DNA from: Periplaneta americana
Taxonomy: Eukaryota > Arthropoda > Insecta > Blattodea > Blattidae
Reading direction: 5' to 3'
DNA length: 64,000 nt
NCBI RefSeq assembly: GCF_040183065.1
Contig: NC_091120.1
Coordinates: forward strand, 75,841,208-75,905,207
The notes beneath the pieces were generated by a model that did not search any database, was not told the origin of the DNA, and worked only from the letters and a program-made list of their open reading frames with translations. A program made the translations under genes and the position numbers. Below, piece by piece: positions 33,820-45,681 of the stretch. Position 1 is the first letter of the stretch. Every line of letters starts with the position of its first letter.

Positions 33820-36800
33820 AATAGCTGCTGTTTTGGAGGAATGCATTTAGAGTTAATAATTATTTAATTTTATGTTTTGTGATTAATTGTAATTCTATTT
33901 TGGATTTATTTACTTATTATATCTCACATTACACATTATTCTCATTTCATTTTCTACATACTAAATTGATGGAACGATCACCAAACAACTCTAGCCTCTC
34001 TAGCAACACTTGTGAAACGAATATTGGCCATTCCATGAATAAGTGTTTCCACCGAGCGTAACTTTAGACTAGTAAAAGAGATTTATTAATACATAAACAC
34101 AAGAAGTCAACTCTGATCATGTAGTCTATGATAATAGGCCCTAATAATAATTGTGAACATCAAATAGTTGATATTAGCACGTGTGTAATAAAATAGTTCT
34201 TTGAATGACACTTGTTTTCTCTGAAGTAGATCTTTTCTATATAGAGAATGATTTGTTTCTAAACCTTGCTATTCTTTTGTTATTCGTAGTTTAGAAATGT
34301 GTAAATTATACTTATTTTGTACAGAACAACCACCATTGGAAGCCAAAGTAATCGAATTGTTGAAAATAACATTACTGTTTATCTTTTTAAATTGATTTCT
34401 TAATAAAATAATATTGCAACTGATTAGAATAATTAAAAAGCATGCAACTATTGTTTTAGAGGTAGGCCTATACATTTGTTTTTAGTTTAAAGTACAAACG
34501 TCATAATGGACTTATGCACTTATTTCCTATTTTGTTTGATAATGAATTGTAATTATATTTTTGAATATGTTTGCATTATGATATTTCACATTATACATTA
34601 CGTTTATTTCCTTCGATGTCACTGTGTCCATTGTTCATTTATTTGTTACTAGTCAAATTACTGCAAGTTCGAAATACAAAAATAAATGTATTAAAGTGTC
34701 GAATTATTTGTATTCCTATTTGAAGCAAACATATTTTTGTAATTAAACAAAATATATATCCTTCAATATTATTACTCTGTTTGTATAGCTTACTGAGAAA
34801 ATGTTAAAGAGTTATTGTATGATGAAATGTACCTGGTGTTATTTGGAGATCGTATTATCTTCCTCCTTAACATTTCTTCCTGTATGAGATTTGTGTTCTA
34901 AATAATTCGCGATCTTACATGAATTTATGTAATATCGATCATTGGGTTATACAAATCGAACAAGATTCAGTCAATATGTGACGAAAAAGAGGTACGACGT
35001 AATCAAATGATGAAGTTATGACTGTTTAACACTGGTATGGAAAAACGCCAGCTATATAGCGTTTATTGGTAAGAAAAATATACATGGCTCGTGCACGTCT
35101 TGTTCTGTGAAAAACTATAACATTGTTTAACATATCTATAAGCAACTTTCATTAGTAAAACCCTAAAAGTTTAAAACATGAACGGTATTTATAAAGTTAC
35201 TGCAAGTTCAGAATAATAAAGAAAATATATGTGTTATAGTGTCGAATGAACTGTAAGAATACTTGCAAACACTTTTTTTTTTTTCAATAAGACAACGTAA
35301 ATTTCCTTGTTACTTCGGTTGTGTACTCGAAAAACGTTATTTTCATGTAAATGCGCCTGATGTTCTGTCTACTCTGCAATACATCAGGCGTAATCGCTCG
35401 ACAACCGAGTTATTCGGCCCGATGTTCATCGTGCCCGGTTGAGCTCCCGACCGGACGAATCTAAACCGGTTGTGTGCGCAGTTTTGCAGGTCTCTAGTGG
35501 CCGATTTGCATACACTTTGCTTTTCTGGTCTCCCACAGGAAATAATCACACGAGTAGGTTTGAGTGTAACACGTTTGGGACAATCAAGTTGTGAGCTACC
35601 TGGAAAACATAACGCATTTTTGGTGTATACCGACATATCGTTTAGGACTGTAGTATTGTGTTGTTGTTAAGTTGTTACCACTTTGTAAATTTCACCTTAT
35701 GCAGAACTGGTACTGAAAACTGTCAACATTCTCGGATTTAAGAAAGGAATATGTTAATTCCCAGCCAATAGGGAAATGGCTTCATTATGTGTTTGGACTA
35801 CCATTGTTACCCTCATGTGAAGTCCGTGATGTTTTTGCCATGCTGGTATCAATCGCACCAACCACTGATTTATGGTTTTTAGATTACGTATTTGACAACT
35901 ACTTCGCCGAAGATTGCCATTTCCATCAGACATGTGGAGAGGTGAATCTTGTGAAAATCACTGACTATCAATGGTTCAGAGCTGTTCCTTGTGTCATATA
36001 ACACATATATTTCGTCCACGTGTTTAGTATTCCTTGTTTGTCTGTTATTTAATTTCTGATTTCGTTCTCTACCAACCACATGGATTTTCCCTTCTTATTT
36101 GTGAAGACCAAACATTTTTCTTCGCGGTTCATTAAATCATATCTTCCTTTTCTCTCTAGATTCTCTATTTCTTGACATTTGTCTTTCATCCAGTCTTCCT
36201 TTCCTTTATCAGTTTATCTTCTTAATTCGTTGTTTAGTTTCCTGTGGTTTCTTCTACCTTCTCATGTGTTGATGTTTTTCCATTTTCTCCTTTCCTCAAT
36301 CTTCTACAACTTTTTTCCTGTGACCCAAGATTTCATAATTTCTCACACCTTCTCTGCTGCTATCTGTATACAGCGTTTAGATGAATCCAGTATTCATTGC
36401 TATTCTCATGTATGGATTCTAATGTAGCGGCTTTCTCATGAAAATTTGCTTCAAAATTTCTTTTCTCCTCTTCCTTCTTCAGCTTTTCCATGTTCGTATG
36501 CAGTTAATTCTACTAGCCTGGAAGAGATACTTCGCACGTGACAAACTCATTGTAAGACAGAAGGAAGTCGTTGAGTTGATTTTGTCTGCAAAATATAATC
36601 TCTTCAACAATGTCGTAAAGAGCACATTAAACAGAATGAAAATCGACAGTGTTTTTCAAGTGTCTAGCAATAAAAATTGCATTACATTGAGATTTATAGA
36701 TGCATCAGAATAACGCCAAACTTCATCAATAAGCGTAGCTCAATGTGAAGTATCATCAATATTTATCGAGGTGTAGGAAATGTTGTATTAATCTTACCCG

Positions 36801-37335
36801 TGGTGAATATTTGTGCTTTAACTGGATTAATACCACACTTGGCTGGTAATAATGCACATATAACAAAATCACAGTTCAAACACAAAAGCTGTCGTTTATA
36901 ATTGACATATTGTTTCTGTATTAAACGGCAGTTCGTCATTTGAAGTGACATTTTGATTGTACGTTCCTTCTACCACGTAATATTCCATTAACAAAGCCAG
37001 TAATAAAAAAAAAAAAAACCCGCAGAATGCAACACGTTATGTATTGATGCACACACATGGATGCTTGTTAAAATAAACAAAGCATTATTTGTGTCAAAAT
37101 CCTCCATTAACAGTTTTGAGGCCATTTACAGTGAAAATTGTATAATTATGTAATGACTAACATCTGATACTATTCTGGATTCTCATAGAGATGGAATGAT
37201 GACTGTCACATATCATCACGATTGTCACCATGAAATATTTACAGTGTATACTACACATTCCTTTCAGAGTAGGCAGTTTAAGATAAACGAGTTATATATG
37301 GATTTAAAATGCCAGGTATAATTTTTCAACTTATG
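33820..37335. other. Long AT-rich stretch without recognised features
   Basis: 3.5 kb with no LINE, SINE or TIR element I can support. The short GC-rich part 35345-35530 has a B-box-like GGTTGAGCTCC but no convincing A box. Frames at 35343-35636, 36179-36427 and 36438-36713 carry no recognisable domain or splice context. Confidence 0.4.
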
Positions 37336-37339
37336 CTCG

Positions 37340-37942
37340 CAAGCAAACATTCTGATGGGGGCAGATAAAAAAGTTAATTTTTTCTCTATCACCGTGTGAA
37401 TAATGTCAAAAGAAGTGCTTATACAAATTTTGGCCACTCAACCGCAATTTACGGGCCGTAAAAATAATTTTGCTAGGAACCGTTAACAGAAAGAAAACAC
37501 AATTACATTAGAAAACTTTATTGGAACAGACACAGCAATTGTTGAGCTATTTTTCAACATATTTCCCACCGGAATTGAGACATTTGTCATGGGCTCGACA
37601 AAAAGGTGCAGACGGCTGTCAAACGTTGGTTGCAATCCCAGATAGCTGACTTCAACGACACAAGGATACAAAAATTGGTCCCATAACAGTATGACAAATG
37701 TCTCAGTTCCAGTGGGGGATATGTTGAAAAATAGCACAACAGTTGCTGTATCTGTTTCAATAAATCTTTCCATGCAATTGTGCTTTTTTCTGTAAATGGC
37801 CTCAGAGAAAATCACTTTCTGGACGGCCTAATAATTGCGGTCGAGTGACCAAAATTTGTATAAGCACTTGTTTTAACATTATTAACATAGTGAAAGAGAA
37901 AAAATTAACTTTTTCATCTGCCCCCATTAGAATGTTTGCTTG
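37340..37942. mobile_element. Foldback element made from a mariner 3' end
   Basis: CAAGCAAACATTCT.ATGGGGG marks both ends in inverted orientation (37340-37361 and 37921-37942). The right arm (37597-37734, + strand) encodes the C-terminal end of a mariner transposase: TAVKRWLQSQIADFNDTRI, then QKLVP, a stop, and YDKCLSSSGGYVEK followed by its natural stop. The left arm is an inverted copy of the last part of the same sequence plus the 3' UTR. Catalytic residues are absent. It is non-autonomous and non-coding. Confidence 0.8.
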
Positions 37943-37944
37943 TC

Positions 37945-38480
37945 AGATAATTTCACTCTTCTTTACTTGTCTGTGTTCATCAGATAATCCTAATGTCGGA
38001 GGCGTGAACAAATTGAGTCCGTTAGAGGCGATTTATAAATTTATTTATTAAGTTATATAAACATGATATTTATATATTTATTTATAGTAGGTTTACATAC
38101 ACATTCATACAACGCCCCAATTGCATAGGGAAGCGTAGAATACAATCACCTGGATACTTGAATTCATTAGGTTTTCTTAGAAAAAGATCCTTAGGCATTC
38201 ATACAGGCGTCCCTGTGTGTGAAGAGGCGTCGAATAACGTCAGCTGGTTTACACGAAGATTTCTTTACAAGTCTATATAGGCATTCACACAGGCGTGCCT
38301 TTCTATAGGGTGGCATCAGATACTGTCAAGGAAAATAGACTTTGGCAGCTTCAGGAGTCATTTCAGGGCTGAGGCATTTATGTTATTATCTATGCACAAT
38401 GTGTGCTCATTGGAGCTTTAAGAAGTTACGGCCCACTGTAAGGAAGGTAGTTTCTTCTTCCATGACGCTTTCGCCGTTGA
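37945..38480. other. Spacer with diverged direct repeats
   Basis: Motifs such as CATTCATACA..CG, GGCATTCATACAGGCGT and GGCATTCACACAGGCGT recur between 38095 and 38300. No gene. Confidence 0.4.
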
Positions 38481-38484
38481 TATA

Positions 38485-39344
38485 CAGGGTGATTCAGACC
38501 ACTCGTAACAGTCATTTATTTCGGAAACTAGTGCATTAAAACTTTCGAGACAAAAATATTTATAACTAAAGCACATATGAACTTTCACTTGAGCTTGATT
38601 TCATTAATCTGCCTTAATAGGAAGTAGGGTCAGTGGCGTATTACTTTAAAATTTCAAATGGTAGTCGTGGTCAAATATGGTACTATTTGATAGAGCTCTT
38701 CAAAACAAACATAGGAAACGTTTCTATTAATTCCTACTCTTTCAGTGAGAAAACGTACGAAAAGACAATGGGTGATCCAGACCACCCGTAAGTAATTTAT
38801 TTCGGAAACTAGTGCATTAAATTTTTCGAGACAAAAATATTTGTAACTAAAACACATGTGAGCTTTCACTTGAGCTTGATTTAATCAATCAACCTTAACA
38901 GGAAATAGGGTCAGTGGCGTATCACTATAAAATTTCAAATGGGAGTCGGGGTCAAATAGGGTACCATTTGATAGAGCTGTTCAAAACAAACATCTCGAAA
39001 ATTTTAATGCACTAGTTTCCGAAATAAATGACTTACGGGTGGTCTGGATCATCCATTGCCTTCTCGTACGTTTTCTCATTGAAAGATAAGGAATTAATAA
39101 AAACGTTTCCTATGAAAGTTGTTTGTTTTGAAGCGCTCTATCAAATAGTACCATATTTCACCACGACTCCCATTTGAAATTTTAAAGTAATACGCCACTG
39201 ACTCTACTTCCTATTAAGGCTGATTATTGAAATCAAGCTCAAGTGAAAGTTCACATATGTTTTAGTTATAAATATTTTTGTTTCGAAAGTTTTAATGCAC
39301 TAGTTTCCGAAATAAATTACTTACGGATGGTCTGAATCATCCTG
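38485..39344. mobile_element. Large palindromic foldback element, TATA-flanked
   Basis: It begins CAGGGTGATTCAGACCA and ends with the mirror TGGTCTGAATCATCCTG. A 280-bp unit occurs twice in direct orientation (38485- and 38773-) and once inverted (39000-39344). Shared blocks are TTTCGGAAACTAGTGCATTAA, GTCAGTGGCGTAT.ACT and TTTGATAGAGCT.TTCAAAACAAAC. The transcript could fold into a very long hairpin. No coding capacity; ends fit a Tc1/mariner-type target TA. Confidence 0.82.
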
Positions 39345-39560
39345 TATATTACAGAGTGAGTCTTCTGGAAAAATTATGCGATAAAATATTTTCCCGATGA
39401 TTAAAGCGGTGAAAAATATGATTAAACATTGTAGGTGAACAAGGTAAACGATAGTATCCTCACAAAAAAAAAAAAACTACATCAACATCGTCTTCATTTC
39501 TCTCAAAGCTGTTTTACATGAATTTTACTGGACATTGTGGCCGTTATGAGAGGCTATAAG
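39345..39560. other. Short spacer
   Basis: Contains an A run near 39466. Nothing else. Confidence 0.4.
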
Positions 39561-40787
39561 TAGAGCCCGGATTTTATGTAATATGAAAATAACAAATATG
39601 TAGCAAAAAATGGCAAACTATGTAGATAAATATGTAATAAATAAAAAAATATGTAGCTTAAAATCTAAGCATTAGTTCGATGTATTTTTGTACATTGATA
39701 AAAAATTACAGGTGCACGTGTGATTCAACCTCATTTAATTATTGTTTGGAGGCACATTTAATAATTAAATCTTTTTCCATATTTTCTGCAGTCATTGATT
39801 GGCTCGCTAACTGCAACCCATACGTATGAATCGCCAAGTTAAGCTCTAATCGTTTCCATTGTGTCAGCATAGCAGTAGTTCAAATAATTTTTCCGGAGTG
39901 TTGATTGATTCAGTAATATTGAAGTTGCAGTATTTACGTAGGAATGCTTGAAACTTTGGTACTCCAAGTCTATACAACAGTTTGTTTGCAGCAACCATTG
40001 CTGTGCACCAATCTTTATTAAATTCGCTGGTAGAGGACGAAAGTACCATCAGCACTTGTGTACGAATAACTTGTTTTTTCGACGGAGCATGTTTTTTATT
40101 TGTGACATGAAGTTTAGTTTTTAAATTCGTTGTCACACACTTCTGCATAGCACGATTTTACCGTCACTAGTAAAGGCATCGTCAGTTGAAATCCAATCTT
40201 TTAACTTTTCCGATTGGCGCCGTAGCAGTATAACCTGATGTCAGAATAACCTTCTCAAGAAAACTGAAATAACTAAAGTATTCTTTCAGAGTAACTGATT
40301 GGGGGTGTTTTCGTCAAACGATCATACCCACAGGGTGATTTTCACTCCTTCTTTCACCGCGGTAAGAGTAGAATGACTTACCTTTCGCATTGGTATTTAT
40401 TCCTACTTTACCATTACTTCTTAAGGGATACACAAAATGTTAGCATGGCAAAGATATGTCCATTTTTTGACAGCATACGTTATTATTTTAAATTAATAAA
40501 TTATTGTTTATGAATTAGAGACAAAGGGACAGGCTTATAAACAATTTTAATAGGTATAACTTATGAGTTAAGCCGAGGGAAAATTGATTAAAGGAATGTA
40601 TATTCTTTCACAATATCTAATACTCTTCAAAATATATAAAATATGCCAAAATATTCGTTATATTTCAAAATATGTATAAAACGTCGGGTTAATTTTCTCT
40701 TTGGTGTGATTCACCGATATTTTAACTTTTCTTATAGCTACATACAATAAGGAACAGAATATGTAATTACATAAAATCCGGGCTCTA
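39561..40787 (-). mobile_element. hAT-like element with 22-bp TIRs
   Basis: TAGAGCCCGGATTTTATGTA at 39561 is perfectly mirrored at 40766-40787. It encloses a minus-strand transposase remnant (39864-40148). Flanks GCTATAAG and GCTGAAAA agree at five of eight positions, compatible with a decayed 8-bp duplication. Class assignment rests on the encoded remnant. Confidence 0.7.
39864..40148 (-). pseudogene. hAT-type transposase N-terminal remnant (CGGBP1-like)
   Basis: The 94-codon frame contains FNKDWCTAMVAANKLLYRLG and VPKFQAFLRKYC, then a Thr/Glu-rich ending. This resembles the segment after the BED zinc finger in hAT transposases and in the domesticated CGGBP1-like proteins (a C.A...A...L.K...P....FL.KY pattern). 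The zinc-finger region is not intact and no catalytic core follows. Family match is from memory and moderately certain. Confidence 0.55.
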
Positions 40788-40789
40788 GC

Positions 40790-41095
40790 TGAAAATATGT
40801 CTTAAATCGTGTTACTCTTCCAAATTGTTGTTTATCGTTATTTTGTTATTAATTGAGTTTAAATTTACTTAGTGAAAAAAAGTGGGCGTCATAACGTTGA
40901 GACATAAATTCTCATTATATTTTTCACTCGTTTCTCAACAATTCATTCCTTATCATATTACCAATTACATCTCTGTATGCAATTCATTTTATTCAACTGT
41001 AACACTTTAAACCTACCTAATGGAAATCATATAAACTTACTATACATTTGAATAAGAAGATAAAATAAAAATAAAATGTCTGCTCATGTTAGCAA
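40790..41095. other. AT-rich spacer
   Basis: Nothing supported. Confidence 0.4.
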
Positions 41096-41097
41096 AA

Positions 41098-41280
41098 CAC
41101 TTAATATTACCATGTTGGTAGCTGTATCCGAGGTTGCTAGGTCGTACCCGGTCGAGGGCGATGGATTTTAATGATGCGATAAAGTAGATAGCATTATTTC
41201 TTCTGGGAAATTTAGAACATTTAAAAGCTCTGTGCCTGTTAAGAGGTTCCGGGAAAATTATTCTATGATTTGTCGTCCAC
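41098..41280 (+). mobile_element. Diverged SINE fragment
   Basis: GGTCGTACCCGGTCGAGGGCG (41141-41161) looks like a decayed B box and post-B-box region of a tRNA-derived SINE, with a G/C-biased body to about 41280. A box and target-site duplication are not clear. Confidence 0.35.
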
Positions 41281-41340
41281 TTTGAACTTCGACTCTGAAT
41301 AAACTCTGTAGTTGAAAACGTCGTTAAACAAAATACAACT

Positions 41341-41464
41341 ACTAATTACTACTGCAGTTAGTCCTACAAACTACAAACTACTAATATTACTAACTAGTGT
41401 TACTGCTACTCCTACTAACTACTACTATTTACTACTACTGCCACTACTGCTCTTACTGTTCCTT

Positions 41465-41518
<54 letters not shown>

Positions 41519-41933
41519 AAATTACTACTACTACTACTACTAAAATTACTACTACTAACTATTAACACTACTACTACCACTAATACTACTACTGCTACTA
41601 CTACAATTGCTACTGCTACATCTACTAAAATTACTACAACTGCCACTACTACAATTGCTACTGCTATATCTACTAAAATTACTACTACTGTACTACTAAA
41701 ATTACTACTGCTACTATTAATATTAATCACTACCATTACTAACTACTACTGAAGCTACCACTAATACCAACTACTAGTAATACTACTGCTACTTCTAACA
41801 CTTACTATTAGTAATACTACTACTATTTTTACTACTTCTAATTCTAAATACTATTGCTACTACCGTACTATTAAAATTACTACTACTACTGCTACTACTA
41901 CTACTACTACTACTACTACTGCTACTGCTACTG

Positions 41934-41979
<46 letters not shown>

Positions 41980-41998
41980 CACTACCACTACTAATAAA
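41341..41998. repeat. 650-bp ACT-rich trinucleotide tract
   Basis: It is almost wholly ACT/TAC triplets, with pure runs at 41466-41518 and 41880-41980. Within it a roughly 50-bp unit (ACTACAATTGCTACTGCTA, then TCTACTAAAATTACTAC) is duplicated at about 41597 and 41647. Leu- and Ser/Val-rich frames across it are artefacts. Confidence 0.93.
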
Positions 41999-41999
41999 T

Positions 42000-42665
42000 T
42001 ACTGTTAGTATTATCTGTGAATAGTGATTTCTCCTGAAATATTCCACGAATTATTTCATATTCACTTCAGTATTTAGGAGTCAAATTTATCTGGAAAGTA
42101 TTTACATGAAATAGATAAATACTTAGTAAAATATTAGTATTAAATGTTTATTTAAAATGAACACAAAAGGCCATGAGCTCTAAATCTATGAAACCGATTT
42201 ATTTATTTTAATTTTATTCTTTGCATATTATGAAAAATAAAAGACCACCGACGACAACAAACAAAATAAAGAGCATGTCCGATACCATATTTTCATATCA
42301 GGAGGGGTACTGAAAACACGCATTTCCATCAAAATCTAGGAATCTGTCTTGCATCATCACAATACTTCTCTTGTAAAAAAAAAAAAAAAAAATCGTTCAG
42401 GAAAACTTTGAGCAAACTGCCATTTAATAGTGCCAATATTTAAAGGATATATTATTCTGTAGTGAAAGTAATTTATATTTCGTTTACTGATGAGTTGACT
42501 TGTAAATTCTGAATAACAAAACAGTCCGTCAAATAGTTCAGGAGAAATCGTTATATCGATAGAGAGACAGACGAAGTAAAAATGTTTTTTTCTGGAAAAG
42601 ACTCTTACAAACCTACGTATATTTTCTTCAAAACATTAAAATTAACTTGTATAGCATCTCATAAT
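42000..42665. other. AT-rich spacer
   Basis: An A17-like run near 42376. Nothing else. Confidence 0.4.
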
Positions 42666-43740
42666 GCATGCCTCCGGGTCTGAACACCTCACTAATTTGA
42701 GGGCGCTGAGTCCCGTGGTAATAGTCTTTCCCGTGTCACGTCAACCGTTTAGCTTGCATCGCCATCAGAAGTTAAAAATTAAATGGCATTTTTTATTTTT
42801 TCCGAAGGGAAACTTAGTTTCGAAAATGTTTTAATGGACACGAAAATGAATTAATAATGAGAAAAGTACATACGATATATTCCCAGTTGTGTAGGTGTCA
42901 AATGTTAATGGAATAATAAAAACAGTTGCAAAGTGAGCAATGGGAACAAGTTACAATTGCAAAACTAATACATTCATCAATGTGTTTCTATTGGCATCCG
43001 AGCATTCCACATTGAAACGCAATTTGTGTTACATTTCTGAATGAAACCTTGTCTCCAGTTTCATATCCGGCTGTTTGTTATGTATATAGAATCGTAGGTT
43101 GGTATACTAATGCACATAATTTATTATAAATGACGAAGTGCAGATTTATGTTGAAGCATCTGTCATGAAGCTTTACTAGTTCTGACCTAGTCGAAGTCCT
43201 ACAAATTCTACCAGACTTCAGAAATAAACTTTATTCTGAAGGAAACAGTACATATCCAGAAGCTATACATAGCAGATTGTCCTTGGCGGTACAATCTTTA
43301 GAATGATGTTTTATGAGGAATTGCATCGTGCAAAATTTTCCTATCTTAGAGACCACTCCATGAGTCGAATAGTAAAAGTGAGTTGTTTTCAATATCAGCA
43401 GCCGAAACTTGGGAAAGAAACCTGGTCAAATGTGTCTTTTACATTTTGCGACTTTTATTTACTTTGAAAACTTATGTTTCCGTAAGATTGGTATACCTCA
43501 TCAATATCTTTTTGCACCCTTGGACCAAATTTTTCTCCACACACAGACACAGCAATATCATCTGTAGGTCATCTTACCGTATTTACCCGCGTAATGGACG
43601 CCCTCGCATAATAGGCGCACTCAAATTTTTCGCATTAAAATAAAAATCCCCGCGTTATAGACGCATAGAGGAATGTGGATTTGTGACATTTGATAGCAGT
43701 AATGCTGAACGTGACGGTGAATGAGGTAAGGATAGTGTTA

Positions 43741-45681
43741 ATAATAACAAAGTCATCATCATCATCAACATCACGGGTTGAGCCGGTAGGCCCGTTCCGT
43801 CCCCATTAGAATTGTTCTCTCCAACGAAACCTAGGACGACCAACATTTCTCCTTCCTCTTGGAGCATACTGGAAAGCTTTCTTGGGGATTCGGTGATCCT
43901 CCATCCTTTCTAGATGTTCCATCCACCTATTTCGGTGATTTGTTAACTTTTGTGTTATTCCCTCTATCCCTAATTCTTTTCTGATATCTTCATTCCTCTT
44001 GTGTTGTAATAAAGAATATCCCGCCACTGATCTTAGGAATTTCATTTCTGAGGCTTCTAGTCGTCTTTTGTCTCTTTCTGTTAAGGTCCAAGTCTCTGCT
44101 CCGAAAAGTAGTACTGGAAGGGCTACTGTTTTGTAGAGTTTTAACTGTGTTTCTTTCGTTGTTCTTTTTCCTAAGCTCCGTCTAATTGTTCCACATATAC
44201 CTTGAAATCTATGCATCTTTTCTTCCATATCTCTTTTTTCCATATAAGAAATGTTGCATCCTAAATATTTAAAATTACTAACTTGCTCAATAATTTTGGA
44301 GTCAATAACTATTTTCGACCTTTTATGCTGGGTCCCTATGAAAGCCATTGTTTTTGTTTTAGTGTGTGATATTTTTAAATTATAGCCTTTGGTTATTTGA
44401 CTCAGTTTATAAGCTGCACTTTGGAGGTTGTATTCTGTATCAGCAATCACCACTTGGTCGTCTGCAAAAAGTAGGCAATTTACAGGTGTTTCATCTAAGA
44501 TAAAATCACAGTTTAAAATATTCAGCCAGTCATCAATGGCTTCGTTAAGATATATATTAAATAAAGTGGGTGATAGTGGGCACCCTTGTCTAACACCTCC
44601 ATTAACTTCTGTTGTTAATTTACCTGGACCTTTCCCTTTGTCAATGCAAATATTGGTATTAAGATACATGCTACGTAATATTCTTATCAGATGTTGTGGG
44701 TATCCTCTTTTCTCCATTATTTTCCATAATTTTGATCTATTCACTCTATCAAAAGCCTTCTCATAATCGATGAATAATAAGTGTGTTTCTAAGTTATATT
44801 CTCTTCTTTTTTCAATTATCTGGTTTATGGTGAAGATACAATCTGTTGTTGATCGTCCTTTCCGGAATCCATGTTGTTCGTTTTTTAACAATACTTCTGT
44901 AATTTTATTTAATCTTCTTGTTATTAATTTTGCATATATCTTATAACAAGTACCCAGTAAACTAATACCTCTATAGTTATTGCAATTGCTTCTTCCACCT
45001 CTTTTGAAGATTGGTACAATGACAGCAGTTTTCCATTCTTCTGGAATGTATCCGTGACTCCAACATATATTTATTAAATTAAGAAGGCGATATAATACAG
45101 CTGGTGTCGCATACTTTATCAGTTCAATATTAATATTATCAATACCAGGACATTTTTTATTTTTACTACTCTTTATTACTTCTATCATCTCATCCATTGT
45201 TATATAGTCTGTATGTGCTTCCTCAGTATTTATGTAGACATCTTCTTGATCGGGTTGAGTCCATAATTCTTTGTAAAATTCCAGCCATTCACTTTCTATA
45301 ATTGGATTCAATTGTATTTTATCTTTTTCCTCAGAATTTATCATTTTTAGGACTTTATATGCATACTTTTGGGCTCCATGAAAATCACATTCTAATTCAT
45401 TTACATATGTTTCCCAACTTTTTCTATGTATCCTTCTTACTTCTCTCTTAGCAATTGCACATCTCCTTTTATATTCAGTTCTATTCTCTATGGATTTGTC
45501 TTGTAAATATCGTAAATATGCGTCCTTCTTGTTTTTAATTATGTCTGCAATCTCTTGATTCCATATTCTTAACCCTCTTTTTTTATGTCTTTTGATTCTC
45601 TTTCCAAGAGCTTCTTCTGCTGCTTGGAGTATTACCTTCTTTAGTGTTTCCCATTCCAAATTGATATTATAATAACAAAGT
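43741..45681 (-). mobile_element. 5'-truncated RTE LINE with 13-bp TSD
   Basis: ATAATAACAAAGT occurs at 43741-43753 and 45669-45681, directly bounding the element (43754-45668). Its 3' end (left side) is a short UTR and an ATGATGATGATGA tail, as in RTE elements. The 5' end cuts into the ORF, so the endonuclease is lost. The perfect duplication and the intact 617-codon frame point to a fairly recent insertion. Confidence 0.93.
43806..45662 (-). CDS. RTE-type reverse transcriptase, 5'-truncated but open
   Basis: The open frame codes for 617 residues. Residues about 205-470 form the reverse transcriptase: KTAVIVPIFK (210-219), NNYRGISLLG (227-236), QHGFRKGRST (262-271), FIDYEKAFD with the first catalytic Asp (296-304), GGVRQGCPLSP (354-364) and the catalytic FADD (398-401). 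Residues 508-617 hold the LPVLLFGAETW block and the GRRNVGRPRFRW tail. The first codon of the open frame is TTG and the frame runs to the element's 5' border, so the natural start and the AP endonuclease domain are missing. The protein would copy its own RNA by target-primed reverse transcription if complete; this copy cannot move by itself. Confidence 0.88.
   Translation of the reverse strand, partial: NLEWETLKKVILQAAEEALGKRIKRHKKRGLRIWNQEIADIIKNKKDAYLRYLQDKSIENRTEYKRRCAIAKREVRRIHRKSWETYVNELECDFHGAQKYAYKVLKMINSEEKDKIQLNPIIESEWLEFYKELWTQPDQEDVYINTEEAHTDYITMDEMIEVIKSSKNKKCPGIDNINIELIKYATPAVLYRLLNLINICWSHGYIPEEWKTAVIVPIFKRGGRSNCNNYRGISLLGTCYKIYAKLITRRLNKITEVLLKNEQHGFRKGRSTTDCIFTINQIIEKRREYNLETHLLFIDYEKAFDRVNRSKLWKIMEKRGYPQHLIRILRSMYLNTNICIDKGKGPGKLTTEVNGGVRQGCPLSPTLFNIYLNEAIDDWLNILNCDFILDETPVNCLLFADDQVVIADTEYNLQSAAYKLSQITKGYNLKISHTKTKTMAFIGTQHKRSKIVIDSKIIEQVSNFKYLGCNISYMEKRDMEEKMHRFQGICGTIRRSLGKRTTKETQLKLYKTVALPVLLFGAETWTLTERDKRRLEASEMKFLRSVAGYSLLQHKRNEDIRKELGIEGITQKLTNHRNRWMEHLERMEDHRIPKKAFQYAPRGRRNVGRPRFRWREQF

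Noticed and set aside
35345..35530. SINE call from a B-box-like GGTTGAGCTCC
   Set aside because: The box is imperfect, the A box is absent and no repeat partner exists in the window.
36438..36713. 91-codon frame with a hydrophobic N terminus
   Set aside because: No motif, AT-driven composition and no promoter or splice support.
44428..44766. 112-codon + strand frame
   Set aside because: It is the shadow of the minus-strand RTE reverse transcriptase.
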